Below are positions 43,309 through 51,426 of a DNA stretch of 64,000 nucleotides, in pieces. The notes beneath the pieces are model-generated. The model was not told where the DNA came from and searched no databases. It saw only the letters and a list, made by a program, of their open reading frames with translations. The stretch comes from a bacterium (GTDB lineage Bacteria; Electryoneota; RPQS01; DYHQ01), in NCBI GenBank assembly GCA_030622545.1, contig JAUXGA010000001.1, positions 248,001 through 312,000 on the forward strand, written 5' to 3'. The first letter of the stretch is position 1. Each line of letters opens with the position of its first letter. Both the position numbers and the translations under genes were made by a program.

Positions 43309-44033
43309 TGTGCAAAAAGCTTTCGCGAAACATACTGATTCCATTGCTGGGATTTCTTCTGTTTTCCGCGGCTCATGCCCAAGCGAGTATTAACGCCGAT
43401 AGTCTGCTCAACCTCGTAGAGCGGGCATGGCAAGAACGTGATTACCAACGGGTGTTAACGACAGCCAGGGTGGCGCTTCATTATGAATCAGAGCTGACCG
43501 AGGAACAGGCGTGCAGATGTTATGAGCTGCTCGGATCCGCATTTGTAGCCCGGGATCAGAGAGACGAGGCTTTCCGGGAATTTCTGAATCTTTATCGGCT
43601 CGATCTCGATTGGAAGATTGATCCGGAAGTATCACCAAAGATTAAGGATGTTGCCCTGGAAGCACATTTTGCTGAGATAGAACGGCGCAAACAGCCTGCA
43701 TACAAGCGCTTGTCTTCGGGCGAGTTGAAATTCGGCGCGTCTTGGCGTTCAGCGATTTTGCCCGGCTGGGGGCAGTTTTACAAAGGCCAGAAGGTTCGCG
43801 GCACCGCGTTTATGGCGACGCAGCTTTTATCGCTGGTGGTGCTGGCGGTGCTGCAATCAGAAGTGAACCGGCAGCATGATGAATATATGGAAGCGGAAGG
43901 CGACGCAGCCGCCAACGCTTATGGTGATTATCGGAACGCTTGGCGCACGCGCAATGTCGTTGGTTATTTTGCTTTGGGGGTCTATATAACTGCCTACCTT
44001 GACGCTCTCTATTGGCCTCCTGCAAGCAAGTAG
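43308..44033 (+). CDS. DUF5683-like membrane protein with N-terminal tetratricopeptide-like region
   Basis: The 241-residue product has a signal peptide (NILIPLLGFLLFSAAHAQA). A TPR-like helical stretch follows (ERDYQRVLTTARVALHYES, YELLGSAFVARDQRDEAFREF). Then come the DUF5683-like hydrophobic pair SAILPGWGQFYKGQKVRG, TAFMATQLLSLVVLAVLQSE and the closing helix NVVGYFALGVYITAYLDALYW. The ILPGWGQFYKGQ motif is common in Bacteroidetes/FCB envelope proteins. Function unknown. Confidence 0.8.
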   Translation: MCKKLSRNILIPLLGFLLFSAAHAQASINADSLLNLVERAWQERDYQRVLTTARVALHYESELTEEQACRCYELLGSAFVARDQRDEAFREFLNLYRLDLDWKIDPEVSPKIKDVALEAHFAEIERRKQPAYKRLSSGELKFGASWRSAILPGWGQFYKGQKVRGTAFMATQLLSLVVLAVLQSEVNRQHDEYMEAEGDAAANAYGDYRNAWRTRNVVGYFALGVYITAYLDALYWPPASK

Positions 44034-44038
44034 TTTTA

Positions 44039-44800
44039 ATGTTCACGTCATATAGGAAATCCCGGACAAACATTTTGAAGATTGTTATTGTTGGTCCCAC
44101 CTATCCCTTCCGGGGTGGCATCGCTCAATATGGCCAGGTACTCTGTTTGAGGCTTAACCAGGCTGGGCATGATGCGATTATGGTTTCGTTCAAGCGGCAG
44201 TTTCCGCGTTTGATTTTTCCGGGCAAAACCCAGATGGATCCATCGCAGGAACGGCTGCTGGTGACGACCTATCCCATCTTCGCTCCCCTCAGTCCTATTT
44301 CGTGGTGGCAAAGCTATCGCAGAATTAAGCAAGCACAGCCGGACGTCGTGCTTTTCAACTGGTTCAATCCCTTTTTCGCTCCGGGTTTCTGGGCGGTGAG
44401 TAGGCTCGTGCGCTGGGGAACAAAGGCGCGGATTATCTATATTTTGCATAATGTTATTCCCCATGAAAATCTCCCCTGCAGCCGTTTCTTGACGCGACTG
44501 GCTCTTCGAACGGCGGATGCGTATGTCACCCATGCTCGAGCGGTCGAACAAGACCTTTTGCAATGGCTCCCAAAAGTCAAACCTGAGCAGATTTCCGTTG
44601 GTGGACTCGGTGAAGCTGTGGAGTCGGGAATATCAGGTTTTGTGGTTCCCCCGGAGACACCGAAAGCCATTGTCGGAGCTGAGGAGAAGTTTTACGCTGC
44701 CGGAGGGCAACCCGCTTTCCACGAAGGAGTCTTGCGTCAGCGAAGCAAGTATTCCTGGGAAGGCATAATAAAGACTATCGAGAATTTAGTTCTGAAATAG
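44039..44800 (+). CDS. Glycosyltransferase family 4-type protein with a large internal deletion
   Basis: Residues up to about 180 look like a normal N-terminal half (LKIVIVGPTYPFRGGIAQYG, VLFNWFNPFFAPGFW, YILHNVIPHENLPC). Right after WLPKVKPEQIS the sequence jumps to VGGLGEAVESGISGFVVPPE, the motif that normally sits in the C-terminal Rossmann domain before the last helix. About 120-150 residues of the middle (donor-site lysine and first strands of the second domain) are therefore missing, in frame. The protein has about 253 residues instead of about 380. Start is uncertain: ATG at 44039, or TTG at 44075 (LKIVIVG). Either a decayed gene or an assembly collapse. Confidence 0.72.
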   Translation: MFTSYRKSRTNILKIVIVGPTYPFRGGIAQYGQVLCLRLNQAGHDAIMVSFKRQFPRLIFPGKTQMDPSQERLLVTTYPIFAPLSPISWWQSYRRIKQAQPDVVLFNWFNPFFAPGFWAVSRLVRWGTKARIIYILHNVIPHENLPCSRFLTRLALRTADAYVTHARAVEQDLLQWLPKVKPEQISVGGLGEAVESGISGFVVPPETPKAIVGAEEKFYAAGGQPAFHEGVLRQRSKYSWEGIIKTIENLVLK

Positions 44801-44818
44801 GGAGGTTTAGACAGGCGG

Positions 44819-45637
44819 ATGTCAGGTAAAGAAATTGACTATGATCCCGTTAAGACTCCATTGGGGCGCTTGGGCGCGCGGTGCGTATGGTTGCGCCGCC
44901 TTTTTTTTACGGCACTCGGAGCTCTCTTTTTGCGGGAATGGCACGTGAAGAAAGCGCTTCGCGAACTTGCAGAGGAGCGTTCGGATTGGGAGATTTTCGA
45001 TGCCGGTTCGGGTTTCGGTCAATACACTCATTTTATGGCTTGGAATTTTCCGAAGGCAAAAATTTACGCCATAGATGTCAAGCCGGAACAAATCGAAGAC
45101 TCCGACTGGTTTGCTGAAAGAGTGGGGGATAGGAATTGTACCTTTGAAGTTGGCGACCTGACGGAATTCCAGCAGCCGGATACGTTTCATCTGGCGCTAT
45201 CCGTAGATGTCATGGAGCATATCCTTGATGATAACAAAGTCTTCGCCAATATCTTCGCGTCGCTGAAAGAGGGAGGGTATTTTCTGATGTCAACGCCGTC
45301 AGCTCTCGAACCTTCCGACGAGAAAACAGGCGACGTACACAGCGTTGTAGGAGAGCATGTACGCGAAGGCTATGAAGAAGGGGAGTTGCGGCGGAAACTC
45401 GAAAAAGCGGGTTTCCGTGTGCTCTATATGAAGCGCACCTATGGTCCTTGGGGAAGGATATCTTGGCAGCTTCTTCAACGTATTCCCATGCTGCTTCTTG
45501 ATAAATCGAAGCTCTTTGCTCCACTGTTGATTCCCTATTATCTGGTGGTCTATTTGCCGGCGGCTTTTTGCATGGCGATGGATGTGCAAACGTACAACAC
45601 GACGGGGGGAGGTTGGCTCGCGCTGGCTCAAAAGTGA
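44819..45637 (+). CDS. SAM-dependent methyltransferase, class I
   Basis: The 272-residue product has EIFDAGSGFGQYTHFMAWNF as motif I (written here as DWEIFDAGSGFGQYTHF), IYAIDVKPEQIEDSDWF as the acidic end of strand 2, and LALSVDVMEHILDDNKVFAN as post-I and motif II. Two hydrophobic stretches near the end (LLIPYYLVVYLPAAFCMAM) suggest membrane association. It follows the glycosyltransferase with GGAGG in between and may have modified the same glycan. The substrate is not known. Confidence 0.85.
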   Translation: MSGKEIDYDPVKTPLGRLGARCVWLRRLFFTALGALFLREWHVKKALRELAEERSDWEIFDAGSGFGQYTHFMAWNFPKAKIYAIDVKPEQIEDSDWFAERVGDRNCTFEVGDLTEFQQPDTFHLALSVDVMEHILDDNKVFANIFASLKEGGYFLMSTPSALEPSDEKTGDVHSVVGEHVREGYEEGELRRKLEKAGFRVLYMKRTYGPWGRISWQLLQRIPMLLLDKSKLFAPLLIPYYLVVYLPAAFCMAMDVQTYNTTGGGWLALAQK

Positions 45638-45661
45638 GCGGTTTTTTAAAAGGATAACTTT

Positions 45662-48600
45662 ATGGCCGATATGCGTCATCCTTGGCGAGGACTCCTGCTG
45701 GCGACCGTGATTTGTGTCGCGGCAGGAGTCTTTATTTTTGCGAATTATTTTTATGATGCTTTTCCCGAAGCCTCCGTAAAGTTCGATTTGCCCAAAGGAG
45801 AAGCTACCCAAAAAGCGACAGAATTCCTGCGCGGACAAGGCGAAGATGCTGCCCACCAATATCATCGCAGCATCATCTTTTCTATGGACAGGATGGCATC
45901 GATTTACCTCGAACGCGAGGTAGGTTTGGAGCGCGCCAATCGTTTGATGGCGGACTCGGTTGCCGTCTGGTTTTGGTATTTGCGTTTTTTCCAACCCTTG
46001 CAGAAGCTCGAATACGACGTTCTCTTTACTCCCAGCGGCCGACTGGTAAAATACTCCCGCTATCTGGAAGAAGATGCGTCCGGAGCCTTTCTCAGTTTGG
46101 ACAGCGCGCGCGTATTAGCAGAGGAGTTTCTTGCAGCGCGGCAGATTTCTATCGCTGATTTGGAGGAGAAGCACGCGGCATCTCAGGATATGCCATCTCG
46201 CCGCGATCACAGTTTTGAATGGGAAGAGCGTGACTTTCGCGCTGCCGAGGCCACGCTACGATACCGTGTCGAAATTCAAGGAGATGAAATTGGCTTCTTT
46301 CGGGAATATGTGAAAGTTCCGGAAAGCTGGCAGCGAGCGTATCAGAAATCGCGAGCGTCAAACGAACTCTATCAGAACTTGGCCCAGCTTCTTGCTGTTT
46401 TGCTGGGTGTTGGCATGATTGTAATGCTGTTTCGCCAGATTCGGCGGCGGACACGAGTGGGACGGGTACCTTTGAGATTAGGAATCGCACTGGCGATTGG
46501 ACTTTTTCTTATTGCCGTCAACTCCCTGCCTCTGGCTCAAATAGGATACGACACCACCGACTCCTTTACCAGCTTTTATCTGAAGTTTTTCCTCGTGGCG
46601 GTTTTCGGTTCGGCGATGACCGGAGCCATGCTCTGGCTGGCATCGCAATCCGGCGAGCCGCTCTATCGCAGGTTGCTGCCGGAAAAACTCAGCCTTGAAA
46701 AAACGTTTACCGTCCGTGCGACGCGAACGCGAGCCTTTGCGCGAGCGACCGTCGCGGGTTATGCGATGACCTTTGCGCATATCGGAGCGGTCATTCTTTT
46801 TTATCTGTTCGGAAAGAAAATCGGATTCTGGGTTCCGCAGGAAGTGGATTATTCCAATGCGGTTTCTTCATTTCTGCCTTGGCTCTATCCACTCGTGATT
46901 TCATTTTATGCGGCGACGTTCGAGGAATTCACCTTCCGCTTCTTCGCCATTCCTTTCTTGAAGAAAATCTTCCGCAGCACATTACCGGCGGTGATTCTTC
47001 CCGCGCTCATCTGGGGATTTCTCCATTCAGCCTATCCCCAGGAGCCCGGATGGGTGCGAGGAATCGAGGTCGGCGCTATCGGAGTCGTCGCAGGATATAT
47101 GATGCTGCGCTTCGGGATTCTGGCGACACTTGTCTGGCACTACACGATAGATGCCTTTTTCATTGGCTTCTTCCTGTTAAAATCCGGTTCGACTTATCTG
47201 GTAGTTTCCGGTGTTTTGGTTTGCGCAGTTCTTTTAGTTCCGCTTATCATCGCGTTGGCCTACGTCATACGCACTCGCACATTCGGCACGGCAGAAGGAT
47301 TAACAAACCGCGATATCGATGCGCAAATAACCGAACGCGCAGTTCCAACAGCTCCACTTGCACAGGCTCCATCGCCTGACGTCACATGGCAAGCGCCCCG
47401 CTGGAGCAAAGCGCGATGGCTGATATGGGCGGGAATCACATCGTTATCATTATTGATTCTCATTGCCGTTCCTTTGACACGAATCGGCGAAGGCATTCGT
47501 TGGAAAATTAGTCCCGAAAATGCGAAGGAGATTTCCCGCGCTTTCTTAAGCAAACAGAGTATCGAGGTCGATGGCTGGCGGTGTGTCGTCGATGCGCCGG
47601 ATGCGGATTTGACAGGTTCTCCGGTTCGCTATCTCAGCAGGGAAGCGGGAAGCGATGACGCGAACCGCTTCGTGAAAAAGCTGTCGCTGGCGCGTTTTGA
47701 TGTGCACTTCTTCAAACCGCTTCAGAAAGAGATGATGATTGTGAAGGTGAATGCGGAGGGAGATGTCATCGGGCTGAGCCATGTCTTGGACGAAAAAGCG
47801 CCGGGGGATTCCCTATCACAGGACAGCGCCCGCATTATCGCCGAAGCTTTTCTCACGCGGGAACTCGGTTTCGACACCAGCGGTTTCTATTTGCTCTCGT
47901 CATCGAGTACCGCTCGGGATGCGCGTATGGATCATCATTTCACCTATCAGACCGACCGCGACTCGGTGGGTGCGGCTCGTCTTCGCGTCCATGCGAATGT
48001 TCTGGGCAATCGACCTTCCGGAGGCGGGCTTTACCTGCATGTGCCCGAGGAATGGAAACGCGGTGATGCCGAAGAGACCGCTTTGCGCACCCTTTCGCGC
48101 TTTCTCATCTTAGGTCTCTGGGGAGCTCTCCTCGTTCTTCTGATTGTGACGCTTATTGGAGGAGTTCGAAGCGGAGACATCAAGTGGCGCACCGGTGTGA
48201 CACTAAGTCTTCTTGTAGGTTTTCTATCCATCGTATCGCTCTGGAGTCGCTGGCCAAGTCTGGTGGCGCAGCTTTATGATACATCAAAACCCTTTGGAAG
48301 CTGGACGACCTCGACGCTTGCCGTTTCAGTGGCGGGTATTCTGATTTTCAGCCTTCTCGTTTTTGTCATTGTACCTCTGATGCGGAGGCAGTTTGAGCAG
48401 ACATTGGCGCGGCCTTACAGCTTCTCCGGCTGGGCTCCTGCAGAGGATGTTCATACTCAACGACAAAGCATCGCTGGAGCGATTCTTGCCATCGTTGCCA
48501 TTGCTGCATTGTCTCAATTTCTCTGGTGGCTGACGCTAACTATCGGCTTGCCGACGCGAAACGCTCCGGGACTCTGGATAGGTCATGTTGCGGAACGATG

Positions 48601-49048
48601 GCCGTTTATCAGCCTTCTGTTATCAGCGCTTGTGAAGGCGATTTTCGGCACGGCGATTATGGGTTTCATTCTGCTTTGGCTTTGGCCGCGAGTGAAAAAC
48701 TGGGTTGTGCGCATCGCAGTAGTCGTTCTGATTCCTTTGTTGTTCGCGTTAGAGGAAGGACACGGCGCTCCGGAAATTCTCGGAGAATGGGTTCGCGTTT
48801 TCGGTGTGCTTCTGCTTGTTATCGTTCTGCTAAAGTACTACCTACAGCAAAGCCCGATGATGCTCTTCGCCGCAATCTGGCTTGGGATTGCGATTCCGGA
48901 TAGCCTGCTGTGGTTGCGACAAGGCTCAGGCTTTTATACCTTGCAGGGAACACTAACTCTGATTGTCGCGATTGTGCCGCTATTTTTGTGGAGACGATTC
49001 GGCAGCCGCCCAGCATCTGAAATAAGTTCTAAAATAACAGGAGAATAG
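45662..49048 (+). CDS. Tandem-duplicated PepSY-like/CPBP membrane protein
   Basis: The 1128-residue product is two copies of one unit. Copy 1: transmembrane helix (LLLATVICVAAGVFIFANYF), soluble region with SGRLVKYSRYLEEDASGAFL, then membrane domain with EEFTFR (residues 421-426), FLHSAYP and HYTID, the three motifs of the CPBP/Abi protease family. Copy 2 from about residue 590: ITSLSLLILIAVPLTRIG, EGDVIGLSHVLDEKAPGDSL, and a membrane domain where the EExxxR site reads LEEGHGAPE near residue 1030 and the His motifs are absent. Thus copy 1 looks active, copy 2 degenerate. The same unit occurs once in the 39338 protein. It may be an intramembrane protease or a sensor. Confidence 0.75.
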   Translation: MADMRHPWRGLLLATVICVAAGVFIFANYFYDAFPEASVKFDLPKGEATQKATEFLRGQGEDAAHQYHRSIIFSMDRMASIYLEREVGLERANRLMADSVAVWFWYLRFFQPLQKLEYDVLFTPSGRLVKYSRYLEEDASGAFLSLDSARVLAEEFLAARQISIADLEEKHAASQDMPSRRDHSFEWEERDFRAAEATLRYRVEIQGDEIGFFREYVKVPESWQRAYQKSRASNELYQNLAQLLAVLLGVGMIVMLFRQIRRRTRVGRVPLRLGIALAIGLFLIAVNSLPLAQIGYDTTDSFTSFYLKFFLVAVFGSAMTGAMLWLASQSGEPLYRRLLPEKLSLEKTFTVRATRTRAFARATVAGYAMTFAHIGAVILFYLFGKKIGFWVPQEVDYSNAVSSFLPWLYPLVISFYAATFEEFTFRFFAIPFLKKIFRSTLPAVILPALIWGFLHSAYPQEPGWVRGIEVGAIGVVAGYMMLRFGILATLVWHYTIDAFFIGFFLLKSGSTYLVVSGVLVCAVLLVPLIIALAYVIRTRTFGTAEGLTNRDIDAQITERAVPTAPLAQAPSPDVTWQAPRWSKARWLIWAGITSLSLLILIAVPLTRIGEGIRWKISPENAKEISRAFLSKQSIEVDGWRCVVDAPDADLTGSPVRYLSREAGSDDANRFVKKLSLARFDVHFFKPLQKEMMIVKVNAEGDVIGLSHVLDEKAPGDSLSQDSARIIAEAFLTRELGFDTSGFYLLSSSSTARDARMDHHFTYQTDRDSVGAARLRVHANVLGNRPSGGGLYLHVPEEWKRGDAEETALRTLSRFLILGLWGALLVLLIVTLIGGVRSGDIKWRTGVTLSLLVGFLSIVSLWSRWPSLVAQLYDTSKPFGSWTTSTLAVSVAGILIFSLLVFVIVPLMRRQFEQTLARPYSFSGWAPAEDVHTQRQSIAGAILAIVAIAALSQFLWWLTLTIGLPTRNAPGLWIGHVAERWPFISLLLSALVKAIFGTAIMGFILLWLWPRVKNWVVRIAVVVLIPLLFALEEGHGAPEILGEWVRVFGVLLLVIVLLKYYLQQSPMMLFAAIWLGIAIPDSLLWLRQGSGFYTLQGTLTLIVAIVPLFLWRRFGSRPASEISSKITGE

Positions 49049-49051
49049 AGG

Positions 49052-49201
49052 GTGATACGGAAAATAGCGATTTCGACAGGGGGAGGCGACGCCCCCGGAC
49101 TCAACGCGGTTATTCGAGCAGTGGTGCGAAGCGCTCGCGACCATTATCGCTGGGATGTCGTGGAAGCCGCGGAGAAACTCGGGATTTCTTTGGGGCGCTG
49201 A
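49052..49201 (+). pseudogene. 6-phosphofructokinase remnant, N- and C-terminal ends fused
   Basis: A GTG-started frame of 49 codons (GGGTG start region) reads KIAISTGGGDAPGLNAVIRAV, the opening of ATP/PPi-phosphofructokinase with its GGDAPGLN phosphate loop. It runs on to RWDVVEAAEKLGISLGR and stops. Phosphofructokinases have about 300 residues between DVV and a closing LGISFG-type end, so nearly the whole middle is gone while both ends stay in frame. It starts 4 bases after the CPBP gene. It cannot be active. The same kind of in-frame deletion is seen in the glycosyltransferase at 44039. Confidence 0.75.
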
Positions 49202-49233
49202 CCTTTCTAATAACCCTACTCATTTTCAATTCG

Positions 49234-49253
49234 ATAGCCGGAATTCCTTCCGG
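49234..49253 (+). repeat. Short perfect hairpin GCCGGAA/TTCCGGC
   Basis: AGCCGGAATTCCTTCCGGCC pairs through a TTCC loop. No T-run follows, so it is not a normal terminator; it may be related to the hairpin modules. Confidence 0.45.
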
Positions 49254-49271
49254 CCTACCTAAGAAAAAGGC

Positions 49272-49300
49272 TTGCTATTCAACAGAAAATATGTTATATT
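49272..49300 (+). promoter_or_regulatory. Sigma-70-type promoter
   Basis: TTGCTA, 17-base spacer, TATATT. It lies 66 bases before the ATG of the small Cys-rich secreted protein. Spacing and boxes are close to consensus. Confidence 0.5.
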
Positions 49301-49365
49301 CCGCCTCAACAATAGATTATCACACAAAATCACCTCACGTTAGATAGAAACAGCGGAGAGCAAAT

Positions 49366-49851
49366 ATGAAGAAGTGGCTTCCTTTTATTATCATCGCAGC
49401 CCTCATCGCGCTGGTCGCGATAGCGTACAGCGGCGAGCCGTGCGGCGCGAAAGCTGGCTGTGATAGAAGCAGTTGCAGCTCAAAATGTGACAACCCGGGC
49501 TGGGGATATGCCTATCAATCTGCCGATTTTTATCCGGACAAGGCGACCTGCGAATTGAGGAAGTTTCACGCGGTTTTGCTGCCGGTGCGAGAAGCGCGTA
49601 AAAGCTATGAAGTTGCTTATATCCGCGAGACGGCGAATTGTCTTTACTATGCCTCCAAAGAGGTGAGGAAATCCTATCCGTGCCATGCTGACCGAATGCA
49701 GAAAAAGCATTACAAACGCGCTGCAAAGGAACTGATTCGTGATTCCAAGCGCCTGAAAGAGATGGTGCACGGCGGCAGCGACGATGCGGTTCTGGCGCAA
49801 GTTCAACGTATCGAGGAGCATTTCATTCGACTGGCGAATCTTTCGGATTAA
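49366..49851 (+). CDS. Small secreted Cys-rich helical protein
   Basis: The 161-residue product has a signal peptide (WLPFIIIAALIALVAIAYSG) and a Cys-rich N-terminal patch (PCGAKAGCDRSSCSSKC), then a largely helical, Lys/Arg-rich rest with QKKHYKRAAKELIRDSKRLK. It has its own promoter (49272) and a following terminator (49908), so it is a single-gene unit. AGCGGAGAGC precedes the ATG. Family unknown. Confidence 0.72.
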   Translation: MKKWLPFIIIAALIALVAIAYSGEPCGAKAGCDRSSCSSKCDNPGWGYAYQSADFYPDKATCELRKFHAVLLPVREARKSYEVAYIRETANCLYYASKEVRKSYPCHADRMQKKHYKRAAKELIRDSKRLKEMVHGGSDDAVLAQVQRIEEHFIRLANLSD

Positions 49852-49907
49852 TCGAAATCCGCGATGATGATGAAAGCGTGGATTTCAGGAAGATGATACC
49901 ATTTACA

Positions 49908-49945
49908 AAAAGCCTCGGTTTTTCAACCGGGGCTTTCATTTTTCC
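49908..49945 (+). terminator. Rho-independent terminator
   Basis: AAAGCCTCGGTT, loop TTTC, AACCGGGGCTTT, then CATTTTT: a strong stem with one GU pair and a U-rich tail. It ends the secreted-protein transcript. Confidence 0.82.
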
Positions 49946-49973
49946 ATCAAACTAAGCAGGACGCAATTTAATA

Positions 49974-50045
49974 CCGCCGAGCCGGATTCAGCGCAGACTC
50001 TCGTATGCTAAACGATGAAACCAGCGCGCGTAACCCGGCCGGAAC
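49974..50045 (+). repeat. Hairpin module, class A (copy 6)
   Basis: CCGCCGAGCCGGATTCAGCG to GCGTAACCCGGCCGGAAC. It is the last hairpin module I see in the window, 31 bases before the YchF-like gene. Confidence 0.75.
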
Positions 50046-50075
50046 TGTGTAGTTTGAAAATAAGGAGCGACGTCC

Positions 50076-51152
50076 ATGAATATCGGGCTTGTTGGACTGC
50101 CGAAATCCGGGAAAACAACGACATTTCATCTGTTGACCGGCACCAAATTGGATCCCGCTCAGACGTACCGCAGGGAAGCAACGCGCGCGGTCGCAACGAT
50201 TATTGATACGCGCGCGCAGAAGATTCATGAGATTACCGGCTCGGCGAAACTTGTTTTCACGACCGTCGAATATCATGACACGCCGCCGGTGGAAATGGGA
50301 AGCGCGAAAGCCGATTGGTTTTCATCTCAGATTGCGGCGCATTTGAAACTGTCTGACGCGCTCATTCAGGTGGTGCGGGCTTTCGGTACTGATGAGATGG
50401 AAGAAGGCATTGATGTCTTGCGCGATATTCGACTTGTGGAAGACGAACTGATTTTTTCGGATTTGGTCGTGTTGGAAGGCCGGCAGAAAAGATTACAGAA
50501 AACAGCGCGCTTGAAGCCGCTGTCCGATGAAGACAAACGCGAACTCGAGCTCTTGGAACAGGGAAAAGCTCTACTCGAAGAGAACAAGCCGCTGCGTCTC
50601 TTGGAACTTCCTCCCGAAGATAAAAAGCGGCTGCGCGGTTTTCAGTTTCTTTCAGAAAAACCTTTGCTCGTTCTGATCAATGGCGATGAGGGCGATATGA
50701 AAAGTATCGAGTCGTCTCTGCCGTCTCTCCAGAAGGAACTCGAAGGAAAGAACGTTCATATCTTGAGCTTATGCGCGCAAATCGAACAGGAAATCAGTGA
50801 GCTAAGCGAAGATGAACAGGCGGCGTTCTTGGCGGATTTGGGTGTGACGGAACCTGCGCTGAAACGTGTGTTGCGCGCGTCGTTTGATTTGCTGGGGCTG
50901 CTAAGTTTCTTCACGACGAATGAAAAAGAAACCCATGTTTGGACGCTCCGCGGCGGTCAAACGGCTCTCGAAGCAGCCGCGGCGGTTCATACGGATTTTG
51001 CGCAGCGATTTATTCGAGCCGAAGTGGTTTCTTTCGAGGACTTCGATTCGCTCGGCGGTTATCCCGGCTGCCGTGAAAAGGGTCTGCTGCGTTTGGAAGG
51101 AAAAGATTATATCGTGAAAGATGGCGATGTTTTGCTGATACGACATAACTGA
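50076..51152 (+). CDS. YchF/Obg-related GTPase with altered switch motif
   Basis: The 358-residue product follows YchF in layout: P-loop GLPKSGKTTTFHLLTG (NVGKS of YchF is KSGKT here), a helical coiled insert (VLEGRQKRLQKTARLKPLS), LLVLINGDEGD at the nucleotide-specificity site, and a C-terminal TGS domain (LLSFFTTNEKETHVWTLRGG, AEVVSFEDFDSLGG). The G3 region that in YchF reads DIAGLVKGASxGEGLG reads EYHDTPPVEMGSAKADWF, so the DxxG is lost. It may bind nucleotide without normal GTPase/ATPase switching. The separate standard ychF was not seen here. Confidence 0.83.
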   Translation: MNIGLVGLPKSGKTTTFHLLTGTKLDPAQTYRREATRAVATIIDTRAQKIHEITGSAKLVFTTVEYHDTPPVEMGSAKADWFSSQIAAHLKLSDALIQVVRAFGTDEMEEGIDVLRDIRLVEDELIFSDLVVLEGRQKRLQKTARLKPLSDEDKRELELLEQGKALLEENKPLRLLELPPEDKKRLRGFQFLSEKPLLVLINGDEGDMKSIESSLPSLQKELEGKNVHILSLCAQIEQEISELSEDEQAAFLADLGVTEPALKRVLRASFDLLGLLSFFTTNEKETHVWTLRGGQTALEAAAAVHTDFAQRFIRAEVVSFEDFDSLGGYPGCREKGLLRLEGKDYIVKDGDVLLIRHN

Positions 51153-51179
51153 TTCTCGTTTTGTAACTTGTTTGAAACG

Positions 51180-51210
51180 AGCCGGTGCATACCCAAGCAT
51201 CGGCTTTTTC
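51180..51210 (+). terminator. Rho-independent terminator after the YchF-like gene
   Basis: AGCCGGTGC, loop, GCATCGGCT followed by TTTTTC: a 9-bp stem with one GU pair and a five-T tail. It separates the housekeeping part from the pilus operon. Confidence 0.75.
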
Positions 51211-51292
51211 TTTGCAACCAAATTCGTACCTGTGTTTGTATTTTACAGGGTCAGTATTTGTGTAGGTTGTTGTATTTCAGAAAGCAAATCGG

Positions 51293-51307
51293 TGGCATGC
51301 ACTTTGC
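51293..51307 (+). promoter_or_regulatory. Sigma-54 (-24/-12) promoter upstream of pilB
   Basis: TGGCATGCACTTTGC matches TGGCAY-N5-TTGC exactly in boxes and spacing. It lies about 120 bases before the pilB start. A TTTGCAA-type sequence (about 51211-51217) lies further upstream and may be an activator site. Confidence 0.72.
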
Positions 51308-51426
51308 AAAAACTTAGCTTGCTTTTTGCAGTTGTGTTTTCAGCGCGGCAAATTTAGCCAGAGTCTCTTAGTCTGAATTTGAAAGATTAGCAACTTTCAA
51401 CCGAATGTCTTGATACAGCGAGTCCT

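Noticed and set aside
49234-49253. Perfect hairpin after the phosphofructokinase remnant as a terminator
   Set aside because: No T-run follows the stem, so it is recorded only as a repeat.
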